Below are positions 1 to 10,754 of a DNA stretch of 64,000 bases, one piece after another. The notes under the pieces were generated by a model, which saw nothing but the letters and a program-made list of their open reading frames with translations, was not told the DNA's origin and did no database searches. Made by a program: the position numbers and the translations under genes. Each line of letters begins with the position of its first letter. Positions within the stretch are counted from its first letter, which is position 1. This stretch comes from Gammaproteobacteria bacterium (GTDB taxonomy: Bacteria; Pseudomonadota; Gammaproteobacteria; Xanthomonadales; Marinicellaceae), in assembly GCA_030430025.1 (NCBI GenBank), contig JAUIGR010000001.1, positions 62,001-126,000 of the forward strand, in the 5' to 3' direction.

Positions 1-2526
1 ACACATGTACTGAAACTGGGTCATTTAGCAGACTTTCCATTCATTGATACACCGGACTTAAAAATGATCAATGATGGCTATCAGCTATTGATTGAATTAC
101 AGGCTTTGGATGAGGGTCAAGAGCTAACACCAATAGGGCGTTTAATGGCTTACATGCCCATTGATGTACAGTTAGGTCGTATTCTCATTAAAGCCAATGA
201 AGTCGGAGCGTTAAAAGAGGCTTTAGTGATTGTTGCTGCTTTATCTGTACAGGACCCAAGAGAACGACCTTTGGACTGGGCCCAGGCTGCTGATAAAGCA
301 CATCAGCAATTTATACACGATGAGTCAGATTTTATGTCACTCTTGTCGATGTGGAGACAACTGAGTCAGTTGCGTAAAGATTTGAAAAATAAGGCTTTTA
401 AGGACTGGTGTAGAAAACATTTCATTTCCATTAAACGCTACATGGAGTGGCGTGACGTACATCGTCAATTAGGCCAGTTAGTGAAACAACAAAAGATGGT
501 CATTAGTAGTCAAAAGGCTGATTATGAACAAATTCACAAGGCATTGCTGGTGGGATTCATCTCACATGTGGGTGTTAACCAAAGTAGTAAGGAATACCTT
601 GGTACCCGTAATAAAAAATTTATGATTTTTCCAGGTTCTGGTTTATTCAACACTCAGCCACACTGGTTGATGGCAGCACAAATCGTCCACACATCTCAGG
701 TATTTGCCAGGATGGTAGCTAAAATCGAACCTCAGTGGGTGAGTGAGGTTGGTGCTCATTTAGTTCAAGAACGAGTATATGATCCCTATTGGTCAAAAAA
801 ACAGGGCAGTGTTATGGGTTTTCAGCGGGTAGTGATGTTGGGTTTGACACTGGCAGATAAAGAGCCTATTCATTATGGTCCCCATGACCCCGAAACAGCA
901 CGCCGACTATTCATTGAAAAAGCTTTAGTAGAACAAAATATGCATACCCGCATGGCGTTCTATCATCAGAATGCCAAACAAATAGCAGCCATTCATGCTG
1001 AAGAAGATCGTCACCGTAAAAAAGATCTTCTGATTGACCCAGGAAAAATATTTGACCTTTATGATGCGGTGGTACCAGATGGTATTTATTCAGAGCCACA
1101 GCTTAGTCGTTGGATCAATAAACACGGCGATGCCGCCTTGGTATTTGGTCTGGATCAACTATACCGGTCACAGGCCAGTATGCCGAGAGCGGATCAATTT
1201 CCTAAAGTCATAACAATCAGGGCTTTAAATATTCCTGCGAGCTATCATTTTGAACCAGGTTCAGAAAACGATGGTATCACGGTTCATATCCCATTGTCTT
1301 GGTTGAATGCGCTTAATGCAAATGATTTTGAGTTTTTGGTACCGGGTTTATTGACGGAAAAAATCGAAACCCTGATCAAGGGATTACCTAAAAGCCTGCG
1401 TCGAGGCCTGATTCCAACTGCTCACTATGCTGAAGTCCTCGCCAATCAGCTCAACAAGGAACAGGATTTTTATCAGCAGTTGGTACAATTGGTTAAACAA
1501 ATCAATGGTTTGGATACTTCGGTTAAAGATTGGAAGGGAGCTAATCTGCCACACCACTTGCGGATACGTTTTGAAATCTTAAATGATAAAAAACAGGTGC
1601 TTAAGACCACCCGGGATTTTACTGTTTTACATGATAATTTTAAAAAGCAGGCCAATCTTTCATTTCAGCAAACAGCCAGTGTTGATCGTGAAATCAAAGG
1701 TGCCATGGACTGGGTATTTGGAGATATTGAGGTAGAGGTTATGTTGTCCAATGGTTTACTGGCTTATCCAGCGGTGATTGCTGAAAAAGACAGTGTTGGT
1801 TTACGTTTGTTTGAAACCGAATATCAGGCCCGTAATAAACACACACAGGGTCTATTGAAATTGTTACAAATTAAGTACCCTAAAATATTCAAACAAGCAT
1901 TCAGTGCCAATACCGACTTGAAAGCCAATTTAGCCTGGCAAACTTTAGAAACTGGTGATGGTTTGAATCATAACTTGGTTATGGCATTGGTCACGAAATA
2001 TATAAAAATGTATCCTCGTGTAATGGACCAAACCTCATTTGATGCATTAGCCGATGTCCTAAAAAGCGATTTATATAAAACCTGTCATGATTGGTTAACA
2101 TGGGTTAATCCGATTTTGATTCAGTGGCACTGTACTTGGCAACTTCTCGAAAGTAAAGCCAACCAGCTCAATGAGGCAAGTTTTGAGGACATGCAATATC
2201 AACTTGATTACATGGTGTACGGTGACTGTTTCGATTATTGGCGTATGAGCGATCTGACGCATTTTCAAAGGTTTCTGAAGGGTGTACATATGCGTATTGA
2301 AAATGCCTTGCATTCACCAGCCAAAGAAGCGCAAAAACTGACCCAACTAAAAAAGGTGAGTGAACCTTTTTATCGAATTTGTGAGCAAACAGATACCTTC
2401 ACCGAAGTGCATCAGGAATATTGGTTGTTATTAGAAGAATATAGAATTTCGTTATTTGCACAGCAACTTGGTACCAAACAAAAAGTTTCAGAAAAGCGCT
2501 TACAAAATGCATTAAATAAACTATAA
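1..2526 (+). CDS. hrpA: ATP-dependent RNA helicase HrpA, C-terminal part (5' truncated by window edge)
   Basis: HrpA is a DEAH-box RNA helicase; the E. coli protein is about 1300 residues. The reading frame is open from base 1, so the N-terminal ATPase core lies outside the window and about 841 residues remain. The visible part starts in the helicase-associated region (LGHLADFPFIDTPD, then a winged-helix/ratchet segment with TPIGRLMAYMPIDVQLGR and SVQDPRERP, a typical HrpA signature). An OB-fold-like segment follows (about residues 190-270), and the long HrpA-specific C-terminal domain (DUF3418 type) fills the rest. It ends at a TAA. Only the start is missing and no internal stop or frameshift is seen. 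The gene is followed by a 1.2-kb gene-free region, so it appears to end its transcription unit. Confidence 0.93.
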   Translation, partial: THVLKLGHLADFPFIDTPDLKMINDGYQLLIELQALDEGQELTPIGRLMAYMPIDVQLGRILIKANEVGALKEALVIVAALSVQDPRERPLDWAQAADKAHQQFIHDESDFMSLLSMWRQLSQLRKDLKNKAFKDWCRKHFISIKRYMEWRDVHRQLGQLVKQQKMVISSQKADYEQIHKALLVGFISHVGVNQSSKEYLGTRNKKFMIFPGSGLFNTQPHWLMAAQIVHTSQVFARMVAKIEPQWVSEVGAHLVQERVYDPYWSKKQGSVMGFQRVVMLGLTLADKEPIHYGPHDPETARRLFIEKALVEQNMHTRMAFYHQNAKQIAAIHAEEDRHRKKDLLIDPGKIFDLYDAVVPDGIYSEPQLSRWINKHGDAALVFGLDQLYRSQASMPRADQFPKVITIRALNIPASYHFEPGSENDGITVHIPLSWLNALNANDFEFLVPGLLTEKIETLIKGLPKSLRRGLIPTAHYAEVLANQLNKEQDFYQQLVQLVKQINGLDTSVKDWKGANLPHHLRIRFEILNDKKQVLKTTRDFTVLHDNFKKQANLSFQQTASVDREIKGAMDWVFGDIEVEVMLSNGLLAYPAVIAEKDSVGLRLFETEYQARNKHTQGLLKLLQIKYPKIFKQAFSANTDLKANLAWQTLETGDGLNHNLVMALVTKYIKMYPRVMDQTSFDALADVLKSDLYKTCHDWLTWVNPILIQWHCTWQLLESKANQLNEASFEDMQYQLDYMVYGDCFDYWRMSDLTHFQRFLKGVHMRIENALHSPAKEAQKLTQLKKVSEPFYRICEQTDTFTEVHQEYWLLLEEYRISLFAQQLGTKQKVSEKRLQNALNKL

Positions 2527-2544
2527 AATGTGCATCGAAAAAAT

Positions 2545-2737
2545 GATAGCAATGGCACCAAACCCGTGTGATTAAAGAGGAGGAAAATCACACAAACCTA
2601 GGTGAAACACATGACGGTGCCACCGCTATCTAACCTAAAACCAGCGTTTTAATCAACACAGGTGGGAACATGCTGGCTTTTTAACCCACCTTCCATGAAT
2701 ACCAACGTATTTCTCTGCCGTTGTGGGTCAACAATCT
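2545..2737 (+). repeat. Structured direct repeat, copy A (candidate non-coding RNA)
   Basis: This is one of two ~195-bp direct repeats after hrpA. It folds on paper into an outer stem (GATAGC and GGCACC at 2545-2559 with GGTGCC and GCTATC at 2616-2630, split by a 3x3 internal loop). The outer stem encloses a hairpin GTGTGATT/AATCACAC (2566-2573 with 2586-2593) whose loop reads AAAGAGGAGGAA. A third stem, GGTGGG/CCCACC (2661-2666 with 2685-2690), follows the shared TAACCTAAAACC. The block ends with shared ATACCAACGTATTT and GGGTCAA. No convincing reading frame is present. Strand is inferred only from the direction of hrpA and the purine-rich loop. Function is unknown; it could be an RNA or a DNA-level repeat. 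Confidence 0.6.
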
Positions 2738-2963
2738 CACCACTTTATATGGTAAGTCAGTTCCTTTTGCGTCCACCTTCCTCACTGACTATCGTATTTT
2801 TTTCGATTTATAGGTCAACATTTTCAATTTTTTTTAAAATTAGTTTAGTAGTTGGATTAAAGTTGTCAGGGTACTCACTTGTGTACAGCCTTTTTATAAG
2901 GTTGTATCACTCATTTATTTCCATTCCTAAATAAAAGCTGAATCATGATTTCAACTTCAATAT

Positions 2964-3158
2964 GGTAGCGATGACACCTGGTGTGTGCGATTAAAGAGGA
3001 GGAAAAGCACACAAATGTGGATGAATAAAGATGATGGTGTCATCGCCACCTAACCTAAAACCAATTTCTAAATCAAATCCGGTAGCAACATGCTGATTTC
3101 TTAACTCAACCTTCTATCTATACCAACGTATTTTTTTAATGTTAAGGGTCAAGAATTT
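2964..3158 (+). repeat. Structured direct repeat, copy B (candidate non-coding RNA)
   Basis: Second copy of the repeat at 2545-2737, starting 419 bp downstream. The outer stem is an uninterrupted 11 bp (GCGATGACACC at 2968-2978 with GGTGTCATCGC at 3036-3046). The inner hairpin is GTGTGC/GCACAC (2983-2988 with 3007-3012) around the same ATTAAAGAGGAGGAAAA loop. Relative to copy A, the outer stem changes GGCACC/GGTGCC to GACACC/GGTGTC and the inner stem changes at both arms, so pairing is kept while sequence differs. The third stem of copy A is weak here (GGTAG against CAACC with a mismatch), so that part of the model is less secure. Confidence 0.6.
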
Positions 3159-3274
3159 TATTATTTTTAACAAAATTTTTACAGTGTCAGTAATTATCTT
3201 TATAAATCATGAAGTTATGATCGAACAGGGATAACATAAATAATGCTGCTAAAAAGCCCTAGTTATACTGCTGA

Positions 3275-3532
3275 TAATTAGTCAGTTCTGAAAAAGTCCT
3301 TCCTGGCCTTTTCCAGCATCGATCAAAAAACACTTAAGCGCAAAAGTGTGATTTTGCTGATGTTTTTTGACCTTACTTGAGCCTGATGGCTCAAGGTGGC
3401 ACGTCCTTGTGCCACACCGTCGACCGGAAATAAGCATTGAAACGCTTGTTTTCTGATCGAAAAAATATGGAGATTGTAATAAATTTATCTTATCCAACAA
3501 TAACTTATGTATTTTTCAGGTTCGACTAATTA
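3275..3532. mobile_element. MITE-like multi-hairpin element, copy 1
   Basis: A 258-bp element bounded by imperfect ~21-bp terminal inverted repeats, starting TAATTAGTC and ending GACTAATTA, both running into CTGAAAAA or its complement. It matches the element at 28062-28380. Its left ~150 bp is almost identical to that copy and is a chain of hairpins: CTGAAAAAG..CTTTTCCAG, a TCAAAAAAC..GTTTTTTGA stem with an inner ACACTT/AAGTGT hairpin, TTGAGCC/GGCTCAA, and GTGGCAC/GTGCCAC. The middle arm bounded by TCGACC and GATCGA differs from copy 2. No transposase is present. A clear target-site duplication was not found. The minus-strand reading frame inside is not conserved between copies. Confidence 0.7.
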
Positions 3533-3707
3533 TTGTAGGCATTATAAATATGGCCTTTTCTTGTTCTTTATTATGATGCAGCAACGGCTTGTAGCTACAA
3601 ACATCCTTCTGATATCTTTTGTATAAGTTGGTGTACCAGTGACCAGTTTTACACAGGACATTAATGCTGGTTGATGTATTTATCAGTAAGGACCACGGTG
3701 ATTTTTA

Positions 3708-4211
3708 TCAAAGATAACCATTTTTTTGAGAAAAAACAGAGCGGCTCATGACTAGTGCATGTTCTTTAACTTTTTGGCCTGAGGCATTGTGATATTGGTA
3801 GTAATTTTTACGCTCACCAATAACGGCAAAACCGTGTTTACGGTACAGTGCCATAGCGGCTTGATTGCTCGACCCGACTTCGAGAATCATGGTCTTGGCA
3901 TAGTTGATGCGGCTGATTAAAAATAGCTGTTGTAACATATGTTCGGCCAGTCCTCGTCTTATGTAAGCAGGTGCTGTGGTGATGTTCAGCAGATGAGATT
4001 CATCAACACCTATGATCAAAAAAGCGTAAGCCATGATGGTTTGTGGCTGACCTTTTGGAGAGATTTTCAGACATTGATACCCTGCTTTGATGCAGTCCAG
4101 CATGATACCGGCTGACCATGGATTAGGATAAGCTTGCTGTTCTATTATTTGAAGTAATGGTATGTCGTCAGTGTTTATCTTACTGAAAATGATTGTTTTT
4201 TTGTCATACAT
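3708..4211 (-). CDS. rimI: Ribosomal protein S18-alanine N-acetyltransferase RimI
   Basis: GNAT-family acetyltransferase of 167 residues, normal for RimI, which acetylates the N-terminal alanine of ribosomal protein S18. Visible marks are QAYPNPWS near residue 26 (RimI-type acceptor-side motif), the acetyl-CoA loop region APAYIRRGLAEHML (about 80-93), LEVGSSNQAAMALYRKHGF (about 112-130) and the NYYQY segment. It is divergent from mgtE, with about 60 bp between the starts. In many bacteria rimI sits next to tsaB; here tsaB is close by but separated by mgtE on the other strand. The ATG at 4211 gives a full-length N-terminus. Confidence 0.88.
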   Translation of the reverse strand: MYDKKTIIFSKINTDDIPLLQIIEQQAYPNPWSAGIMLDCIKAGYQCLKISPKGQPQTIMAYAFLIIGVDESHLLNITTAPAYIRRGLAEHMLQQLFLISRINYAKTMILEVGSSNQAAMALYRKHGFAVIGERKNYYQYHNASGQKVKEHALVMSRSVFSQKNGYL

Positions 4212-4271
4212 CTTTAGAGGTGAATGTTTTACAATGGTGATCTACTGCCATTTTAACAAAAGGGAGCTGTC

Positions 4272-5651
4272 ATGGTTGAATCAGTACCTAATGAAGCGAC
4301 GGAAAAAGACATACAAGCCTTAAATCAGGCGCTTGATGAAGAGCGCATAGGTGCTGTTACCCGCATCATTAATGGCATTCCTGGTGCCGAGGTGGCATTT
4401 TTTCTTGAGTCTTTACCCAGTGACAAAAGGAAGATGGTTTGGGATTTGGTGGATGATTCTTGTCAAGGTGAAGTTTTGGTTTCACTGCATGATGAGGTCA
4501 GAGAGTCCTTAATCGGCGAAATGGCAACCGAACAACTGGTTGAGGTCACTCGAGATTTGGATCTCGATGACATGGCTGATATCATTCCTGACTTACCCGA
4601 AGAAGCCATTGATCAGTTGATGCTATCGATGGATATTGCATCAAGAGGTTTGCTTGAGCGAGTACTTTCTTATCCTGAGAACTCTGCTGGTGGTTTGATG
4701 GATCCTCACGTGGTTACCGTCAGAACCGATGTGACAGTCGAGGTAGTAAAACGTTATTTACAATTCAGGGGTGACTTACCGCGACCAGTGGGTGACTTTT
4801 TTGCTGTGGGCCGCAAAGGACATTACAAAGGCCGAGTGCCTCTGGTCAAATTTCTTACCGCGGATCCGAAGACCCAAATCAGAGACATTATGGATGAATC
4901 ATCATCAGCCATCCTTGACATGACTCCTGCATCAGAAGTGGCTCAGGATTTTGAACACTCTGACTGGATTTCGGCACCTGTTGTCGATGATAACAATATT
5001 CTTATTGGTCGCATCACAGTGGATGATGTGCTCGATGTTATTCGTGAGGAAGCTGAGCATTCGGTGATGCGGATGGCTGGTTTGGATGAAGAGAGTGACA
5101 TGTTTGCACCAGTTTGGATCTCATCAAGGAGGCGTGCAGTGTGGTTGGGGATCAATTTGCTCACCGTTTTATTGGCAGCCTATGTCATTGGTTTTTTTGA
5201 AGCGGTGCTACAAGAAGTGGTGGCACTGGCGATACTAATGCCTGTGGTCGCCTCTATGGGGGGGATTGCTGGTTCTCAAAGTTTAACACTGATGATTCGA
5301 GGTATGGCTACCGGTCAGGTTGGTAGCGGCAACATCAAACACTTACTTAGCCGAGAATTTTTAATTGCTTTTCTAAACAGTGTACTGTGGGCAGTGGTTC
5401 TGGCTGTAGTCACTATGTTATGGTTCAAAGATTGGCAATTGGGAACGGTCATCGCTATGGCGTTGGGTATCAATTTATTATCGGGAGCATTGGCAGGTAT
5501 CATCATACCCGTACTATTGAGAAAGCTAGGTATTGATCCAGCGATTGCTGGTGGGGTGGTATTAACCACGGTTACTGATATTGTTGGTTTTGTGTCATTC
5601 CTGGGACTGGGATCTTGGTTACTGTTGGGTCGTCAAGTTCTGATTACCTGA
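4272..5651 (+). CDS. mgtE: Magnesium transporter MgtE
   Basis: Inner-membrane Mg2+ channel/transporter of 459 residues, normal for the family. The order is an acidic MgtE N domain (about 20-125, many Asp/Glu such as DLDLDDMADIIPDLPEE), a paired CBS domain (about 130-250, ending VDDVLDVIREEAEHSVMRMAG) and a five-helix transmembrane domain (about 285-455). Helix motifs include LAILMPVVASMGGIAGSQS and the PAIAGGVVLTTVTDIVGF segment that lines the ion path in known MgtE structures. The cytoplasmic domains are known in the family to sense Mg2+. The start has a good ribosome site, AGGGAG, before the ATG. The 3' end overlaps convergent tsaB by 19 bp. Confidence 0.95.
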   Translation: MVESVPNEATEKDIQALNQALDEERIGAVTRIINGIPGAEVAFFLESLPSDKRKMVWDLVDDSCQGEVLVSLHDEVRESLIGEMATEQLVEVTRDLDLDDMADIIPDLPEEAIDQLMLSMDIASRGLLERVLSYPENSAGGLMDPHVVTVRTDVTVEVVKRYLQFRGDLPRPVGDFFAVGRKGHYKGRVPLVKFLTADPKTQIRDIMDESSSAILDMTPASEVAQDFEHSDWISAPVVDDNNILIGRITVDDVLDVIREEAEHSVMRMAGLDEESDMFAPVWISSRRRAVWLGINLLTVLLAAYVIGFFEAVLQEVVALAILMPVVASMGGIAGSQSLTLMIRGMATGQVGSGNIKHLLSREFLIAFLNSVLWAVVLAVVTMLWFKDWQLGTVIAMALGINLLSGALAGIIIPVLLRKLGIDPAIAGGVVLTTVTDIVGFVSFLGLGSWLLLGRQVLIT

Positions 5652-6283
5652 TTACGCACATAATTGGGTTTGATTTGGTGAGCTTGATAGGCCATTTGTT
5701 CAAAATGTGGAGCTCCCCATGACAGTAAATTATGGGCATCCGGTAGTGCGTTGTCGTCGATTTGCCCACTGATTTGTTCTGACAAATGAGGGTATGTCAA
5801 CAGGCCATTACCAACTACCCAGTCACTCTGATCAAAATCAATCTGGTTGGGAGACATTAATAAATCTTCAGACTTCCGTTTAATACCTTGATCTGTTAAT
5901 TCAAATGAAGCGACATATAACTCATTCATGCGGGCATCATTAACTACCATTAATTGCCCTCTTTTGCCTTGTCTCCAGGCACCCTGTGCCATATTGTGCA
6001 TGGTTGAAACCCCCAGTACAGGTATGTTCAAAGCCAAGGCCAGGCCTTGAACGATACCAATGGCCACCCGAACACCGGTAAAAGCACCAGGTCCATGCCC
6101 AAAGACAATTCCTTGAATGGCCGATTTAGGCATACCTGACTGTCTCAACAGTTCATCCAAAAAAGGCAAAACCAATTCTGCGTGTTTTCTCGGCTCTATG
6201 AGCTGTTTTTGAATGATTTCATAACCATTCATAACAGCAACAGCACAATTTTCAGTAGCAGTTTCTATGGCAATCAGCTTCAT
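5633..6283 (-). CDS. tsaB: tRNA t6A biosynthesis protein TsaB
   Basis: TsaB (216 residues) is the scaffold partner of TsaD and TsaE in synthesis of the t6A37 modification of ANN-decoding tRNAs. It shows the N-terminal ASKHA-type IAIETATENCAVAV, the conserved HAELVLPFLDELL, and GHGPGAFTGVRVAIGIVQGLA (about 63-83), which is diagnostic for TsaB. It lies divergent to the M23 peptidase gene and convergent with mgtE, overlapping mgtE by 19 bp. The length is close to E. coli TsaB (231). No anomalies were seen. Confidence 0.93.
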   Translation of the reverse strand: MKLIAIETATENCAVAVMNGYEIIQKQLIEPRKHAELVLPFLDELLRQSGMPKSAIQGIVFGHGPGAFTGVRVAIGIVQGLALALNIPVLGVSTMHNMAQGAWRQGKRGQLMVVNDARMNELYVASFELTDQGIKRKSEDLLMSPNQIDFDQSDWVVGNGLLTYPHLSEQISGQIDDNALPDAHNLLSWGAPHFEQMAYQAHQIKPNYVRNQVIRT

Positions 6284-6332
6284 GTACAGTGATTATGATG
6301 ATAAAATTTTAAATTTTTACTCACATAAACTT

Positions 6333-7148
6333 ATGATTGCAAGGATTTGTTGCTTATTGCTGTGTTCATTTAATCTACAAGCCCAAGATTATTTTCTCAA
6401 AATAAAAGGACAGCCTGTTCAAGGTGCTTTACTGATTGCTCAAACCAATCCAAATAACACGGTGTCAATTGATGGACAAAATATCAAAATGACATCGGAA
6501 GGCTATTTTATTTTTGGTTTTGGCCGATTTGATGAAAACAGTAAATTGGTTTCTATCAATCATCAGGGTCAAACCTATCAAACCTCTATACCGGTTCAGA
6601 TCCGTGATTTTCCTACAGAAGTTGTTGATGGTTTGCCGGCGAGTAAAGTCAACCCACCTGAAAGAGATTGGGAGCGAATTAAGAAAGAACAAGCCCAAGT
6701 AAAAAATGCGCGAACTGTATGGAGCGAACAAACTGCTTTTTTACAGGATTTTATTTGGCCGGCTTCTGGTCGAGTTAGTGGGGTTTATGGGTCAAGAAGA
6801 ATTCTCAACGGAGAGCCAAAAAGACCACATTATGGTATGGATATAGCTAATACTACTGGAACAGAAGTGGTTGCTCCTGCTGATGGTGTGATTACTATGG
6901 CGGTCTCCGATCATTTTTATACCGGAGGTACGATCATTATTGATCATGGCTACGGTTTGAACTCGACTTATTTACATCTCAGTCAGGTCAATGTTGAAGA
7001 GGGTCAAAATATCAAGCAAGGTGATAAAATTGGGGAAATCGGCGCCACCGGAAGAGCAACAGGACCTCATTTGGACTGGCGATTAAATATAGGCACTGAT
7101 ATTCGCCTTGATCCCCAGTTAATCATCCCTAAGGATCCAACATTCTGA
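6333..7148 (+). CDS. Exported M23-family metallopeptidase (LytM domain)
   Basis: The ATG at 6333 is chosen because it opens a signal peptide (MIARICCLLLCSFNLQAQ); an upstream in-frame ATG at 6267 would overlap the tsaB start. The mature protein has an N-terminal beta-rich region and a C-terminal LytM/M23 domain (about 140-265) likely to cut peptidoglycan cross-links in the periplasm. The zinc motif HYGMD is present. The second motif, usually HLH, reads GPHLDWRL, so the third zinc ligand is Asp in place of His, a variant I have seen in other proteobacterial M23 proteins. Activity is therefore probable but not certain. Next on the + strand is convergent ligA. Confidence 0.87.
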   Translation: MIARICCLLLCSFNLQAQDYFLKIKGQPVQGALLIAQTNPNNTVSIDGQNIKMTSEGYFIFGFGRFDENSKLVSINHQGQTYQTSIPVQIRDFPTEVVDGLPASKVNPPERDWERIKKEQAQVKNARTVWSEQTAFLQDFIWPASGRVSGVYGSRRILNGEPKRPHYGMDIANTTGTEVVAPADGVITMAVSDHFYTGGTIIIDHGYGLNSTYLHLSQVNVEEGQNIKQGDKIGEIGATGRATGPHLDWRLNIGTDIRLDPQLIIPKDPTF

Positions 7149-7168
7149 CATTACTTCCTAACAATATT

Positions 7169-9792
<2,624 letters not shown>

Positions 9793-9966
9793 AGTGAAAA
9801 TAACAGTTTAATTAGATAAGTGAATCTTACAGAAATGACCAGTTCACTGCAATAGAACAGGCGTTGAGATTGTCAATCTGTTTTACTATTGAGTATGCTT
9901 TTATCATTTTAAATCACAATCATATCAACAAATTTTGGATAATTTAAACCGAGTTCAATTTAAATT

Positions 9967-10686
9967 TCACAGTTCAGCATTATGAAATACGTTTTGCACA
10001 TCTTCCAGATCTTCAAGCATCTCAATAAATTTATGAAACAATACAACTTGTTCAGGGTCATCAATTGGAGAAGTGGTTTGTGGAATGAACTGGATATCAT
10101 CAACATCAAAATCGACATCTTCCAATAAATCTTGGATAGCTTGTTTGGCTTTAAAATATTCTGTATTGGGGGAAAAAACAGTGATCATGCCGTTTTCACA
10201 TTCAATGTCAGTGACATCTACATCAGCATCCATTAGTGCTTCCAAAATAACATCTTCATCATTACCTGTGAATGATAATATGGCACAATGGTCAAACATG
10301 TGACTCACAGTACCTTGAGTACCTATTTTACACTTGGTTTTAGTGAAGCATAGGCGGACATCACCAAAGGTACGATTAGGGTTATCAGTCAAACAATCTA
10401 CAATGACCATACAACCACCAGGTCCATATCCTTCATATCTTGCCACTGCGAAATCTTCGCCGCCACTACCTTTGGCTTTATCAATGGCTTTACTAATGAC
10501 ATGTGCAGGTACCTGCGCTTTTTTTGCTCTATCCAACAAGCTGCGTAAAGCCAGATTACTTTCAGGTTCGGTACCACCTTGCTTTGCACAGACATAAATC
10601 TCTCGGCTGAACTTACTGTATACCTTGGCATTGGCATCAGATGTTTTGGCCATAGATTCTTTTCTGTTTTGATAAGCTCTTCCCAT
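9967..10686 (-). CDS. YebC/PmpR-family protein, YeeN-like subgroup
   Basis: A three-domain YebC/TACO1-family protein of 239 residues. The start at 10686 (MGRAYQNRK) is preferred over an ATG 15 bp upstream because it aligns with the MGRKW start of E. coli YeeN. Landmarks are [30 protein letters not shown], the family signature [22 protein letters not shown] and the C-terminal [20 protein letters not shown]. YebC-type proteins act as DNA-binding regulators, and some have been linked to translation of proline-rich stretches; which applies to the YeeN subgroup is not clear. It stands 68 bp downstream of trkH on the same strand. Confidence 0.88.
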   Translation of the reverse strand: MGRAYQNRKESMAKTSDANAKVYSKFSREIYVCAKQGGTEPESNLALRSLLDRAKKAQVPAHVISKAIDKAKGSGGEDFAVARYEGYGPGGCMVIVDCLTDNPNRTFGDVRLCFTKTKCKIGTQGTVSHMFDHCAILSFTGNDEDVILEALMDADVDVTDIECENGMITVFSPNTEYFKAKQAIQDLLEDVDFDVDDIQFIPQTTSPIDDPEQVVLFHKFIEMLEDLEDVQNVFHNAEL

Positions 10687-10754
10687 GATTAATCTCAACA
10701 AATGAACGCTGATATTTTAACGTTTTGTGGTGAGAAAACCAAACTCAGATCGGA

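Noticed and set aside
2616-2640. Resemblance of ATCTAAC/ACCTAAC in the tandem repeat to integron attC core sites
   Set aside because: The partner GTTRRRY core and the usual cassette frame are missing, and no integrase is present.
2662-2934. A 90-codon plus-strand reading frame between hrpA and the MITE
   Set aside because: It starts inside structured repeat copy A, has no ribosome site and its composition is like translated AT-rich non-coding DNA; the matching region of copy B has no equivalent frame.
3282-3500. Minus-strand frame in MITE copy 1 and its counterpart at 28069-28347, both ending AGKGQ.GLFQ
   Set aside because: The frames agree only at the ends; a one-base difference in an A-run shifts the middle, so the coding frame is not conserved and the DNA hairpins explain the similarity.
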